Source: an uncultured Lachnospiraceae bacterium (GTDB lineage: Bacteria; Bacillota; Clostridia; Lachnospirales; Lachnospiraceae). From it: 64,000 nt of DNA. Shown here one piece after another: positions 52,796-62,084 of the stretch (positions are counted from its first letter, which is position 1; each line of letters opens with the position of its first letter). The notes beneath the pieces are model-generated. The model saw only the letters and a list, made by a program, of their open reading frames with translations, did not search any database and was not told where the DNA came from. Location of the stretch: assembly GCA_910584845.1 (NCBI GenBank), contig CAJUDH010000008.1, positions 86,959-150,958 of the forward strand. Direction: 5' to 3'. Position numbers and translations under genes: made by a program.

Positions 52796-54628
52796 GTGCC
52801 AGACCAGGCAATGACGGTTAACTGTCAAAAAAAGAGGCGGGGCTTTGCTGTTTTCCTGATTATTTCCCTTATTTTTTTGGCTGCCTGCAGCGAAGGGGAA
52901 AGGGAAGGGGCTGGAGAAAACGGGGAGGCCGGCCTGCCGTCAAAGGAAGTGGTCCTTTACCCGGAGTTGGTAAGCCAGTTCCGGGTAAAGGCGGATAAGC
53001 TTCAGAGGCAGGCCGTTACAGAAGAGATCTATCAGGAACTTGGGGTTTCCCCTGCTGGGGAGGCGGGGGATGTGGTGTTTTTTTCTGTTTGCGATACGGC
53101 CCGGAGGGCCCGTGTGTATTCCGGAACAGGCGCTACTTTGGAAGAGGCATGGGAAAGGGCGGAGAAAAGGGCGGAGGGGGACATTGGGGCCAATGGGCTT
53201 GTGCCTACATGGGTTAAGGCAGACATTGTGTATGTTTCAGAACCGGTCGGCGCCCAGGCCCTATTTTCAGGATTGCGGGATTCCCGCCCGGGATATTTCC
53301 GTTATGGATTGGCTTTTGACCCGTTTTATGAAACGGCTTTGCTGGAGGCGGAGCTCAATGGTGCGCAGATTTATGAATATGGGGATGGGGGCGTTGATTT
53401 CGACGTCCTAAACCGGTATTTGGAAGAAACAGGGAAACCTGCCTTAGATGTGTTGCCGGAAGACTATATCCTGTTTCAATGTTTTGGATGGCTTTGCGAT
53501 GAAAACAGCCAGGTTACTTTTTTAAGCAGCAGTGGATCCGGCTATGGAGGGCGGAAAGCGGAAACCGTGGATGGCGCCTGTGCAAAAGATATGGTTTCCC
53601 ATGCCGCTGCTTATCTGGCCGGCCAGGTGAAAGAAGATGGCTCTTTTGCTTATGGCAGGTATCCCCAGTGGGACAGGGAGATAGAAGGCTATAATATAGT
53701 CCGCCACGCCGGTTCTTCCTGGGCGTTGACCTGCCATTACCGCATGTCCCCCAGTGAAGGGCTTGCCAAGGCGATCCAAAAAAGCCTGGATTATATGGTA
53801 GGGCAGATCGTATACGATGAAGAGGGGCGGGCATATTTGTACGAGTCCGGTGAAGAAGAAATTAAGCTAGGGGCCTGTGGGCTGGCGGTGGTAGCTTTGG
53901 CTGAATATATGGAAGTTTTTCAAAGCGACCAATATGTGGAAGTTTGCCGGGCTTTGGGGGATGGCATCCTTACCATGTTAGACCAGGGGACAGGAAAGTA
54001 TTTCCATGTGTTAAACCCTGATTTTTCCCGAAAGGAAGAATTCCGCACCCAGTATTATGACGGGGAGGCAACGTATGCCCTGTGCCGTTTGTATGGCCTT
54101 ACCGGCGAGGAAATATGGCTGGAGGCAGCCAAAAGCGCGGTGGGGCATTTTATCCGGGCGGATTATACCAAATACTGTGACCAATGGGTGGCGTATACCA
54201 TGAATGAAATCACGAAATATGTGCCGGATAACCCCCAATATTATATCTTTGCCCTGCAAAACGTCCAGGACAACCAAAAGGATATGTATCAACAGGATAC
54301 CACTTACTACACCTATTTGGAATTGTTAATGGCAACCTTTGAGCTGTATGGCCGCATGGTGGAAAATGCAGACGTGGAAGGGTTTGACGAGGGGAGTTTC
54401 TTAAAAACCATCTATGCCCGTGCCAGCCACATGCGCAACGGATATTTTTACCCGGAATATGCCATGTATATGAAAAACCCCCAGAGTATCCTCCATACCT
54501 TCATGGTACGCCAAGAAGGGTTCCGGGTGCGGATTGACGACGTACACCACAATATAAACGGCTATTATTTATACTATAGGGACTATGATAAATTGGTTGA
54601 TTATGGTATGCTGGAGTACAAGGATTAA
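52796..54628 (+). CDS. Lipoprotein with a predicted alpha/alpha-toroid domain
   Basis: GTG start with AAAGGAGGGGG seven bases upstream (ATG 52811 possible). 610 residues: signal ending LIFLAAC (Cys31), a mixed N-terminal region to about 255, then a long helical region rich in paired aromatic and glycine repeats (AAYLAGQVKEDGSFAYGRYP, LTCHYRMSPSEG, GLAVVALAEYMEVF, YYDGEATYALCRLYGLTGEE) that looks like an (alpha/alpha) barrel of glycan-active or epimerase-like proteins. I cannot name the activity. Located between the adhesin and its sortase, it may act on wall or capsule glycans. Confidence 0.75.
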   Translation: MPDQAMTVNCQKKRRGFAVFLIISLIFLAACSEGEREGAGENGEAGLPSKEVVLYPELVSQFRVKADKLQRQAVTEEIYQELGVSPAGEAGDVVFFSVCDTARRARVYSGTGATLEEAWERAEKRAEGDIGANGLVPTWVKADIVYVSEPVGAQALFSGLRDSRPGYFRYGLAFDPFYETALLEAELNGAQIYEYGDGGVDFDVLNRYLEETGKPALDVLPEDYILFQCFGWLCDENSQVTFLSSSGSGYGGRKAETVDGACAKDMVSHAAAYLAGQVKEDGSFAYGRYPQWDREIEGYNIVRHAGSSWALTCHYRMSPSEGLAKAIQKSLDYMVGQIVYDEEGRAYLYESGEEEIKLGACGLAVVALAEYMEVFQSDQYVEVCRALGDGILTMLDQGTGKYFHVLNPDFSRKEEFRTQYYDGEATYALCRLYGLTGEEIWLEAAKSAVGHFIRADYTKYCDQWVAYTMNEITKYVPDNPQYYIFALQNVQDNQKDMYQQDTTYYTYLELLMATFELYGRMVENADVEGFDEGSFLKTIYARASHMRNGYFYPEYAMYMKNPQSILHTFMVRQEGFRVRIDDVHHNINGYYLYYRDYDKLVDYGMLEYKD

Positions 54629-54702
54629 CGCTGTGCGGCCAAGGGCTGCGCTCCCTTAGCAAAACGGGGCGGCAGGCAAAGGGAAAAGGGAAGGGAAAAC
54701 CC

Positions 54703-55536
54703 ATGAAACGGATCGCCTATTTAGGATTGAAAACCTTGCTGGTTTCAGGCCTTGTGGCCGGGCTGGCTGTGGTAGGGAAAAAGGAAATGGACTACCGGAA
54801 AGGGAAGGCGGATTATGACAGCGCCAAAGAGCTGGCAGGGCTGCTTTGGCAGGATGGCCGGGGGGCTTCCGGGCCGGAAGGGGCCGGGGATATGCCAAAG
54901 GGCGCCGATGCCAAACCGTCCAGAGGACCCGCCGACCCTTTTGGCGCCACATTGGCAAAATTGGATTTCGCTGCCTTGCAAGAAGTGAACCCGGATGTGG
55001 TTGGGTGGATTGCCATTCCGGGCAGCAATTTATCCTACCCCCTCCTTCAGGGGGAGGATAATGAATATTATCTGAACCACACATGGAAAAAAGAAGCCAA
55101 TTCCGTAGGCGCCATTTATCTGGACTGCCGTGTAAATGGGGATTTGGAGGATTTTAACACCATTGTCTATGGGCATAGGATGCGCAACCTTTCTATGTTT
55201 GGGGAGCTGAAGTACTATGAAGGCTATTCGTATTGGGAGGAACACCCTTATGTATACATTGCGGTTAGCGGGGGGGTATACCGGTACCATATTTATTCTG
55301 CTTATGAGGCGGCGCTGGATCAAAATACGTATGGCGTAGGTATTGCCCGCCAGGAAACCAAGGAAGATTTTATCCGATATGGGCTGGGGCATTCGGTAAT
55401 AGACACCGGCGTGGCCCCTTCGGCGGAGGGCCATGTACTCACCTTGTCTACGTGTACCGGCGACGGCCACTCCACCCGCTGGGTCGTCCAGGCCGTGCGT
55501 GACAGCAAACAGGAGATAAGGCCATGGCAGCAGTAA
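54703..55536 (+). CDS. srtB: Class B sortase
   Basis: Membrane transpeptidase that cleaves a sorting signal and joins the protein to cell-wall peptide. 277 residues: N-terminal membrane anchor (LKTLLVSGLVAGLAVVG), then the SrtB fold beginning NPDVVGWIAIPGS. Catalytic triad visible: His158 (VYGHRM), Cys251 (TLSTCT), Arg259 (STRWVV). The nearest substrate is the adhesin with IPATG. Overlaps the MATE gene by 13 bases. Confidence 0.93.
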   Translation: MKRIAYLGLKTLLVSGLVAGLAVVGKKEMDYRKGKADYDSAKELAGLLWQDGRGASGPEGAGDMPKGADAKPSRGPADPFGATLAKLDFAALQEVNPDVVGWIAIPGSNLSYPLLQGEDNEYYLNHTWKKEANSVGAIYLDCRVNGDLEDFNTIVYGHRMRNLSMFGELKYYEGYSYWEEHPYVYIAVSGGVYRYHIYSAYEAALDQNTYGVGIARQETKEDFIRYGLGHSVIDTGVAPSAEGHVLTLSTCTGDGHSTRWVVQAVRDSKQEIRPWQQ

Positions 55537-56843
55537 ACATGACAGAAGGGGACATTACCAGGCATTTGCTTAGCTACTCCATACCTTTGGTGTTAGGCAA
55601 CGTGTTTCAACTTACTTACAATGCGGTAGATTCTATAATTGCCGGCCGGTTTATCGGAAAAGGCGCATTGGCGGCGGAGGGGATGGCGGGGCCGGTGATG
55701 AACCTGGTGATTTTGGGGATTTCAGGGATTTGCATGGGGTCCGGGGTGCTGATGAGTGAGTTTTTCGGGGCCGGCCAGGAGGGAAAACTGAAACGGGAGA
55801 TGGCTACGACGCTGCTGTTTGGCCTGTATTTTTCGCTGGCAGTGGTAGCGGCGGGCATCTGGGCGGCCCCTGCGCTGCTTAAACTTTTATGTGTGCCCCA
55901 GGACCTGACGGCGATGACGCTGGCTTATCTTAGGGTCATCATCTTCGGGGTGCCTTTTACTTATTTTTATAATGCGCTGGCATCGGCTTTGAAAAGTGTG
56001 GGGGACTCCCGGACGCCGTTGAAATTTTTATTGTTTTCTTCTGTGCTAAACGGGGTCCTGGACTTGATTTTTATCGGAATGCTGGGGTTTGGGATTGTGT
56101 GCTCCGCAGTAACCACAGTGGTGGCGGAAGCTGTGTCTGCCGGGCTTTCCTTGTGGTATGTGTACAGCCGTGTGCCGATGCTGCGGTTACGGCGTAAGGA
56201 AATCGGTATGGATTTGGGGCTCCTGAAATCTACCCTCCAATATGGGTCGGTGACGGCGCTTCAGCAGTCTTGCCAGCCGGTTGGCAAGCTGATGATCCAA
56301 GGGGTGGTGAACCGGCTGGGGGTGGACGTGATCGCGGCTTTTCACGCGGTGAACCGGGTGGATGATTTTGCCTGTATGCCTGAGCAAAGCATTTCCCACG
56401 GGATTACCACCTTTGTGGCCCAGAACCGGGGTGCGGGACAGGAAAAGCGTATCCGTCAAGGGTTCCGGCGCGGGCTGATGCTGGAATTTGGCTACTGGGT
56501 ATGCGTGTTTAGCCTGGTGACGGCGTTTCGCCGCCCCATTGTGGGGCTGTTTATCACGGGGGAGGACGCTGCCGCCGTGGTGGAACAGGGAAGCCGGTAT
56601 TTGGCTGTGATGGCCGTATTTTACTTATATCCGGCCTTTACCAATGGGTTTCAGGGCTGGTACCGGGGGATAGGCAGGATGAAAATGACTTTACTTGGGA
56701 CCTTTATCCAGACAAGCCTGCGGGTGGCGGCGTCCTGGATGCTGGCGCCCCGGTTTGGCATTTTAGGGGTAGCCGTTGCCTGTGCCGTGGGGTGGAGCAT
56801 GATGCTTTTGGTGGAGGTGCCTTGCTATTTGCGCGGGAAATAA
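55524..56843 (+). CDS. MATE-family multidrug efflux transporter
   Basis: 439 residues, about twelve membrane helices, with the DinF/NorM-type start ITRHLLSYSIPLVLGNVFQ and GKGALAAEGMAGP. Antiporter driven by Na+ or H+; substrate unknown. Start lies inside srtB, so it belongs to the lipoprotein-sortase transcription unit, perhaps by chance. Confidence 0.92.
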   Translation: MAAVNMTEGDITRHLLSYSIPLVLGNVFQLTYNAVDSIIAGRFIGKGALAAEGMAGPVMNLVILGISGICMGSGVLMSEFFGAGQEGKLKREMATTLLFGLYFSLAVVAAGIWAAPALLKLLCVPQDLTAMTLAYLRVIIFGVPFTYFYNALASALKSVGDSRTPLKFLLFSSVLNGVLDLIFIGMLGFGIVCSAVTTVVAEAVSAGLSLWYVYSRVPMLRLRRKEIGMDLGLLKSTLQYGSVTALQQSCQPVGKLMIQGVVNRLGVDVIAAFHAVNRVDDFACMPEQSISHGITTFVAQNRGAGQEKRIRQGFRRGLMLEFGYWVCVFSLVTAFRRPIVGLFITGEDAAAVVEQGSRYLAVMAVFYLYPAFTNGFQGWYRGIGRMKMTLLGTFIQTSLRVAASWMLAPRFGILGVAVACAVGWSMMLLVEVPCYLRGK

Positions 56844-56867
56844 ATTTTTTAACGGGAGGTAGAAGGG

Positions 56868-57089
56868 ATGTTTGGAAAAAGAAGCAATAAGAAAACGATA
56901 AATTATGATACGGCAGGAAAAACCCCCGTGATCCGGGCCAGCATTTGCACCGGAGAAAAGGTGGCCGGATTTAAGGATCAAAAAACAGGCAGATTTGAAG
57001 AATGTATGGTGATCCGGGGAGAGAAAGACATGCGGGACTTCCTGAAAATTTATGGGGTGGAGGAAAGCCAAATCAAAAAAGAGTGGTAA
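56868..57089 (+). CDS. Small conserved-type protein of unknown function
   Basis: 73 residues behind GGGAGG. Basic N-terminus, then PVIRASICTGEKVAGFKDQKTG and a KDMRDFLKIYGVEE tail. No membrane span or signal. It looks like a real small cytosolic protein; I can assign no function. Confidence 0.65.
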   Translation: MFGKRSNKKTINYDTAGKTPVIRASICTGEKVAGFKDQKTGRFEECMVIRGEKDMRDFLKIYGVEESQIKKEW

Positions 57090-57587
57090 AATTTATAGGA
57101 AAGTGGTCTTGTTATATCCTTGCCTTTTCTTTCAGGCTCTTCTGCCAGTTTTTCTGCCAGGCTGGCAATTATGCTGCCTGCCGCTACAGCTGGCCATAAC
57201 CCCTTCGGGCCAGGTTTTCCCTGTTTGTATCCCTTGTGGTTTTATCGCGTTTTCTTATTTTTCGGAACGTCTCAATTGCGGCCGGTACCTGCCCTAGCCG
57301 GTCCAGGCTGGCAGGATCTTTCCTAAGGCCGAATAGGAAAACGCCCTTTTTGGGCAGGCAATGTGGGCGGCAAAATGCCGTTCACGTTGTTATTTGGTGG
57401 GAAGCCGTCCAAAAGGCCGGTTTTTCGATTGCAGTAGCATTATGTTGGGCGGGCGGTTTACGTTAAAAAGGGGTGCGCAGCATCTGTTTTGACGGGATGT
57501 TGAAGAAAAGGGGTAAGGTATTGGGGTATTGAACCGAGGGGCTGCCGGGATTGGGCGCCCTTGCGGACCGGCAGGGAAGGAGGAAAC
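57090..57587. other. Gene-free stretch before the recombinase
   Basis: No convincing coding frame. Starts with TATAGGAAAGTG, a partial match to the dispersed repeat. Composition falls towards AT after 57100 and no clear sigma-A promoter for the recombinase was found. Confidence 0.45.
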
Positions 57588-58190
57588 ATGGCAAATATAT
57601 ACGGATATATCCGGGTCAGTAGCCGTGACCAGAATGAGGAGAGGCAGACAGCGGCATTTCAGAGGTTGCCTATCCCGAAAAAAAATATATTTATAGATAA
57701 GCAGTCCGGTAAAGATTTTGACCGCCCGTCTTATCAATGTATGGTGCGGCGTATGAAAAAGGATGACCTGCTTTATATCAAAAGCATAGACCGTCTGGGA
57801 CGCAGTTATGGGGAAATTCTGGAACAGTGGCGGATCCTTACCAAGGAAAAGGGGGTTGACATTGAGGTGCTGGATATGCCGCTTTTGGATACCAGGCGGG
57901 GCAAAGACCTAATGGGCACATTCCTTAGTGACATTGTTTTACAGGTGTTGTCTTTTGTGGCGGAGAACGAACGGACGAATATCCGGCAACGTCAGGCAGA
58001 AGGGATTGCGGCGGCGAAAACCAGGGGTGTAAAGTTCGGGCGTCCAGCCCTGCCATATCCGGATAATTTCCAAAATATACACAACGACTGGAGAAAGAAA
58101 AAAATAACACTCCGTCAGGCAGCGGATGCCTGTGGAATGCCTGTTGGTACGTTCTATGGGAAAGCCAAAAAATTTGAAAACTCCACTTAA
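57588..58190 (+). CDS. Serine recombinase (resolvase/DNA invertase family)
   Basis: Start at ATG 57588, preceded by GAAGGAGG. 200 residues, the size of Hin/Gin invertases: catalytic domain with Ser11 in YIRVSSRDQ, LYIKSIDRLGRSY, then the long E-helix, and a C-terminal HTH (ITLRQAADACGMPVGTFYGK). Its stop is only 20 bases before the first of two inverted repeats flanking a 133-bp segment, the typical place of an invertase relative to its switch. Resolvase activity for another site cannot be excluded. Confidence 0.92.
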   Translation: MANIYGYIRVSSRDQNEERQTAAFQRLPIPKKNIFIDKQSGKDFDRPSYQCMVRRMKKDDLLYIKSIDRLGRSYGEILEQWRILTKEKGVDIEVLDMPLLDTRRGKDLMGTFLSDIVLQVLSFVAENERTNIRQRQAEGIAAAKTRGVKFGRPALPYPDNFQNIHNDWRKKKITLRQAADACGMPVGTFYGKAKKFENST

Positions 58191-58209
58191 ACAAAACAGG
58201 GGAAAATTT

Positions 58210-58342
58210 GTAAATGTGTACTTTTGCAAATTTTACTGTTTTTTGTGGTTTTCATCTACTTTACCATAAATAGGTTGGTTTTGCAATCCATTTCGGCAGT
58301 CGGAACATGCGTAAGCGGCTTTTTGCAAAAGTACACTTTCAC
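58210..58342. promoter_or_regulatory. Candidate invertible promoter segment (inverton) with 21-bp inverted repeats
   Basis: Left repeat 58210-58230 and right repeat 58322-58342 are inverted copies with 19 of 21 matches, including 15 identical bases (GTGTACTTTTGCAAA at 58216-58230). The left site extends to a 27-bp imperfect dyad with GTAAA...TTTAC arms, as expected for a serine-invertase dimer site. The 91-bp spacer has a weak promoter on each strand: TTGTGG-16-CATAAA on plus (58243-58270) and TTGCAA-17-TAAAGT on minus (58286-58258). Inversion would change transcription into the gtr genes. Present orientation (on or off) cannot be told. Confidence 0.78.
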
Positions 58343-58370
58343 GAATAAAGGTATATTTGGAGGGCAGTTT

Positions 58371-60230
58371 ATGAAATCACGTATGTTCCAATGTTGTACA
58401 ATTATGTCAATGGCAGCGTTTTTTATATTGAACTTGTCAAGCGGCAGAAGAATTTCTTTACTTGGGTGCCTGACTGCAATTGCCGCCACTGCAATCGTTA
58501 TGATAAAAAACAAGAGGAAACTTTTTACTAACGTAGTATGGATCCCCAGGCCGGCTTTTATCCTGTCAAGCCTTTTGGTTTGCAGTGTATTGGCCTGTAA
58601 TTTTTATAGTGCATTTATAAATTCCAAGAGAATTGGCAGGATTGCGGCCTGTATCCCATGGACCGAAAAACAAATTGTCCTATTACTGTCGGCTATAGGC
58701 GCAATTTCGGCAGTTCCCATTGTAGCAGTAGGATTATCCCACTTTATCCGAATTGGGTTAAACGATTTTTCAGCAGCGGGCCATACGCTTAACCATAACG
58801 GAAAAACACTCACGGCAGGAAAAGCGTTCGCCGTTTTGGCAGGTATCTACTTAATAGGGGCCAGTGCAATTATAAGGGCAAATGTTAATTATATTGACGA
58901 TATGGGGCGGGTTGCGGAAGGTTATAGAGGATGGGGCAATTTTAGCCGTTTTCTATCAAATGGCCTTTCTACGTTGATCCATATGGACACTTACATAACG
59001 GATATCTCTCCTTTGACACAGATATTAGCGGTTTCGATTGTGGCACTTGCAGGAATTATTTTAATTTATGTTGTGTATGGGCGTAGGGTTTTTACTATTT
59101 GGGAGATACTCGCGCTGATCCCCTTGGGGTTGAACCCCTATTTTTTGGAATGTATTTCTTACAAATTTGACTCTCCGTTTATGGCGTTGTCAATCCTCGG
59201 GGCCGTTGTGCCTCTTTTATATAAGGGCAAGGAAACGTGGGAGTATATCCTGGCTGTTAGCATCGGAACGGTAGTAGTGTGTACCAGCTACCAGGCTGCC
59301 TCGGGAATCTTTCCGATGTGTGTGGTTTTGCTGGCATCAAGGATGTGGATGAAACGTGTATCCTACAGGCAGATTTTTGCATTTTGCTTAAAATCTGTGT
59401 TTGGATTTGGCTTAGGCTTGTTATTTTTTCGAATTGTTATCATGATTCCGGCCGATAACTACGTATCCAGTTCGATCCCCCCTTTTGGCCGGCTGCCGTC
59501 TGTGGTTGCCACAAATTTCAAGCATTATTTTAACCTGATTGCATCCGATTTTAAGGCAATATGGAAAGGGGCTATTTTGCTATTGTGTATCGGGTTTGCC
59601 GTATCTGGGCTTGCCCTATCCCGGCAAAAGAAACCGGCTACCCTGCTAATATCCATATTATCAGGTATAATAATGTTTTTTCTTTGTTTTGGATTATATC
59701 CGGCTCTGGAAAAACCACTTTTTGCGCCGCGCGCAATGTACGGATTTGGTATTTTTATATCAATCCTAAATATTAGCGTTGCAGAATGCCGTCAAAGTAC
59801 GGCGGTACAAGCCCCGGCTTATATGGTTGCATGGATCTTTTTTGTATTTTCTTTGACATATGGGAACGCACTATATGTTCAGAAAAATTATACAGATTTT
59901 AGGATCGAGCAGGTGATCACAGATTTAAATAATATGGATGTTTTCCTCGGGGAAAAACCGGTGGTTGTCCAGATAGCCGGAAGCATCGGGCAATCGCCGG
60001 CTATCCGCCCTATGAATAAGAATTATAACATTTTAAGCAGATTGATTCCGATTACATTTCGTGAATCCTGGACGTGGGGGCAAAAGCAGTTTTTTGGGTA
60101 TTACGGTTTAAAGAACGTAACCAGAGATACTTCGCAAGATTTAACGACATATGGGCTGCCAATGGTTAAGGACAGTATGTACCATACCATTTATGGAAAT
60201 GGCGAGTATGTTTTAATAAAATTAAAATAA
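58371..60230 (+). CDS. GtrII-type membrane glucosyltransferase
   Basis: Start at ATG 58371, seven bases after GGAGGG; the frame stays open back through the invertible segment. 619 residues with about ten to twelve hydrophobic helices and the family's LNPYFLECISYKFDSPFMAL block (Glucos_trans_II). Such proteins transfer a glucosyl unit from a lipid carrier onto surface polysaccharide outside the membrane. Works with the GtrB-like enzyme that follows six to fifteen bases on. Visibly AT-richer than the genes to the left. Confidence 0.85.
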   Translation: MKSRMFQCCTIMSMAAFFILNLSSGRRISLLGCLTAIAATAIVMIKNKRKLFTNVVWIPRPAFILSSLLVCSVLACNFYSAFINSKRIGRIAACIPWTEKQIVLLLSAIGAISAVPIVAVGLSHFIRIGLNDFSAAGHTLNHNGKTLTAGKAFAVLAGIYLIGASAIIRANVNYIDDMGRVAEGYRGWGNFSRFLSNGLSTLIHMDTYITDISPLTQILAVSIVALAGIILIYVVYGRRVFTIWEILALIPLGLNPYFLECISYKFDSPFMALSILGAVVPLLYKGKETWEYILAVSIGTVVVCTSYQAASGIFPMCVVLLASRMWMKRVSYRQIFAFCLKSVFGFGLGLLFFRIVIMIPADNYVSSSIPPFGRLPSVVATNFKHYFNLIASDFKAIWKGAILLLCIGFAVSGLALSRQKKPATLLISILSGIIMFFLCFGLYPALEKPLFAPRAMYGFGIFISILNISVAECRQSTAVQAPAYMVAWIFFVFSLTYGNALYVQKNYTDFRIEQVITDLNNMDVFLGEKPVVVQIAGSIGQSPAIRPMNKNYNILSRLIPITFRESWTWGQKQFFGYYGLKNVTRDTSQDLTTYGLPMVKDSMYHTIYGNGEYVLIKLK

Positions 60231-60245
60231 AGGCTGGTGTTACAA

Positions 60246-61196
60246 ATGATTTCGATTATTATACCTTGCTACAATGAGCAGGAATCCTTGCCGATTTTCT
60301 ATAAAAAAGTTACTGCCGTGTTGAAAACACTTGACATGGACTATGAACTGCTTTTTGTAAACGACGGTTCTTCTGACAATACACTAGAGGAGTTGCGGTG
60401 CCTGTCCCACATAGACCCCCACATCAAATATTTTTCTTTTTCAAGGAATTTTGGCAAGGAAGCTGCCATGCTTGCCGGTTTTAGTAATGCGTCCGGGAGC
60501 TATATTGCTGTAATGGATGCAGACTTACAAGACCCTCCGTCTTTGCTGCCGGAAATGATAAAAATTATTCAGTCCGGAGAATATGACAGCGTAGCAACAA
60601 GACGGGTCAGCCGCTTGGGGGAGCCGCCGGTCCGCAGCTGGTTCGCAAGGCGGTTTTATCAGATAATAAACAAAATTTCAGACACGGACATTGTTGACGG
60701 CGCCAGGGATTTTCGATTGATGCGGCGCAATATGGTGGAGGCCATCACGTCTATGAACGAGTATAACCGCTTCTCAAAGGGTATTTTTGGATGGGTTGGT
60801 TTTAGGACTTATTGGCTTCCCTATGAAAATGTAGAACGGGTAGCCGGGGAAACCAAGTGGAATTTTTGGAAACTGTCCCAATATGCGGTTGACGGCATTA
60901 TCAGTTTTTCCCACGCGCCATTAAGCATTGCTTCCTTTTTTGGAATTACCATAACCATCCCCTCTTTTCTATTTATGCTGGTAGTGGTTATCAGAAAACT
61001 GCTATTCGGAAATGCCGTTGCCGGATGGGCTTCCACCATTTGCGTCATTATCTTTATAGGCGGCTTGCAATTACTTTGCCTGGGGATCATTGGGCAATAT
61101 ATTGCAAAGATCTATATGGAAACGAAACATAGGCCCCATTACATTATTTCGGAGACCAATAAAGAACCAGACGTCAAAATTAGTACAGGCCAATAA
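60246..61196 (+). CDS. GtrB/DPM-type family 2 glycosyltransferase
   Basis: Makes the undecaprenyl-phosphate sugar used by the GtrII partner. 316 residues from ATG 60246 (GTG 60237 possible): GT2 fold with SIIIPCYNEQESLP, FVNDGSSDNT, VMDADLQDPP and RDFRLMRR, then two C-terminal membrane helices. No GtrA flippase is encoded next to it. Confidence 0.93.
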   Translation: MISIIIPCYNEQESLPIFYKKVTAVLKTLDMDYELLFVNDGSSDNTLEELRCLSHIDPHIKYFSFSRNFGKEAAMLAGFSNASGSYIAVMDADLQDPPSLLPEMIKIIQSGEYDSVATRRVSRLGEPPVRSWFARRFYQIINKISDTDIVDGARDFRLMRRNMVEAITSMNEYNRFSKGIFGWVGFRTYWLPYENVERVAGETKWNFWKLSQYAVDGIISFSHAPLSIASFFGITITIPSFLFMLVVVIRKLLFGNAVAGWASTICVIIFIGGLQLLCLGIIGQYIAKIYMETKHRPHYIISETNKEPDVKISTGQ

Positions 61197-61379
61197 GCTG
61201 TAAAAATCCAATGGCAAGGTTGACGGTCCGGTATTACAGCATTGGTTTCCCGGCCAATACCGGATACCTTTTTCCCATGGAAGGGGGAAGGTATCCGAAA
61301 CCTTATCCTGGCCTTGGATACGGTTTTACTTTACCGGGAAATATCCCGGCCGTGCCAGAGGCAATCAAAGGTAATCAAA

Positions 61380-61426
61380 AAAATCAAGGGCCTTTGACAT
61401 GGAAAATGCCAAAAACCCTTGATTTT
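61380..61426 (-). terminator. Terminator of the tRNA-Pro gene fragment
   Basis: 11-bp stem AAAATCAAGGG / CCCTTGATTTT with a T-run on the minus strand, right behind the tRNA fragment; also usable for the gtr genes on plus. Confidence 0.8.
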
Positions 61427-61438
61427 ATCGGTATGTCG

Positions 61439-61480
61439 TCGGGGCAACAGGATTTGAACCTGCGACCTCTCGGCCCCCAG
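61439..61480 (-). other. 3' fragment of tRNA-Pro(GGG), attachment site (attR/attL type)
   Basis: On the minus strand it reads from the anticodon loop (CTGGGGG, anticodon GGG) through the stem half CCGAG, a complete T arm (GCAGG-TTCAAAT-CCTGT) and the acceptor half TGCCCCG-A. The 5' half of the tRNA is missing: the next bases do not pair with CCGAG. A 3' tRNA piece followed by its own terminator is the mark left by an element integrated in the tRNA; the element then lies to the right of 61480, with the rebuilt tRNA beyond the window. Confidence 0.85.
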
Positions 61481-62084
61481 ATACACACCCAAAGACCTTT
61501 ATTTTAAAGGTTTTTCCATGTTGGTGATTAAAAAGTAATCAAAAGGTAATCAGATTAATCATATATTTGGTTAAAATATTTCAAGAAAGGAGAGTTTCTT
61601 ACACATATGATGTTTTACAATATATCTTTATAATTGCTTTTGTTTTTATGTTATCCATATTGTTAATTAATTTATTATGCCCATTACTATAATAGTGCAG
61701 TGTAACAAATATAAATACCCCATATTTCAATTTTCGATATATTCATGTAGATTTTATTGGCAAGTATAATAGAGAGTTGGATTAAAATGGCATTTCAGGG
61801 CTTGTATAGGCATATAGGTAAAAGGATCAAATAAGCCAATACTTCAATACTTTGTAGGTGTAAGGTTTTAATTCTGTCTGACATAATGTTATATACTCCA
61901 ATAATATTAAAGGCCATTAAGGTTATACCTGTTGAGTATATAAAATATGAAAATGGAGTAAGGCTTATGTGCATGATATATAAATTGATATAATAAGTAT
62001 TATTAATTATTTCGTAAAAAATGGGGGAATGATTTAAAAATCATCCCCCCTATTAAATAATGTAAAAAAAATTCCGAGAATTAT
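61481..62084. other. AT-rich non-coding element end
   Basis: No coding frame recognised. Near the attachment core the word GTAATCA recurs (61535, 61546, and 61371 on the outer side), possible integrase arm sites. Composition is strongly AT-rich, unlike the chromosome to the left. Confidence 0.5.

Noticed and set aside
58224..58370. 49-residue N-terminal extension of the GtrII protein through the inverted repeats
   Set aside because: A strong ribosome site (GGAGGG) lies directly before ATG 58371; the extension would change on inversion.
61439..61480. Complete tRNA gene
   Set aside because: Only the 3' half is present; the bases beyond the anticodon loop cannot form the 5' anticodon stem, D arm or acceptor strand.
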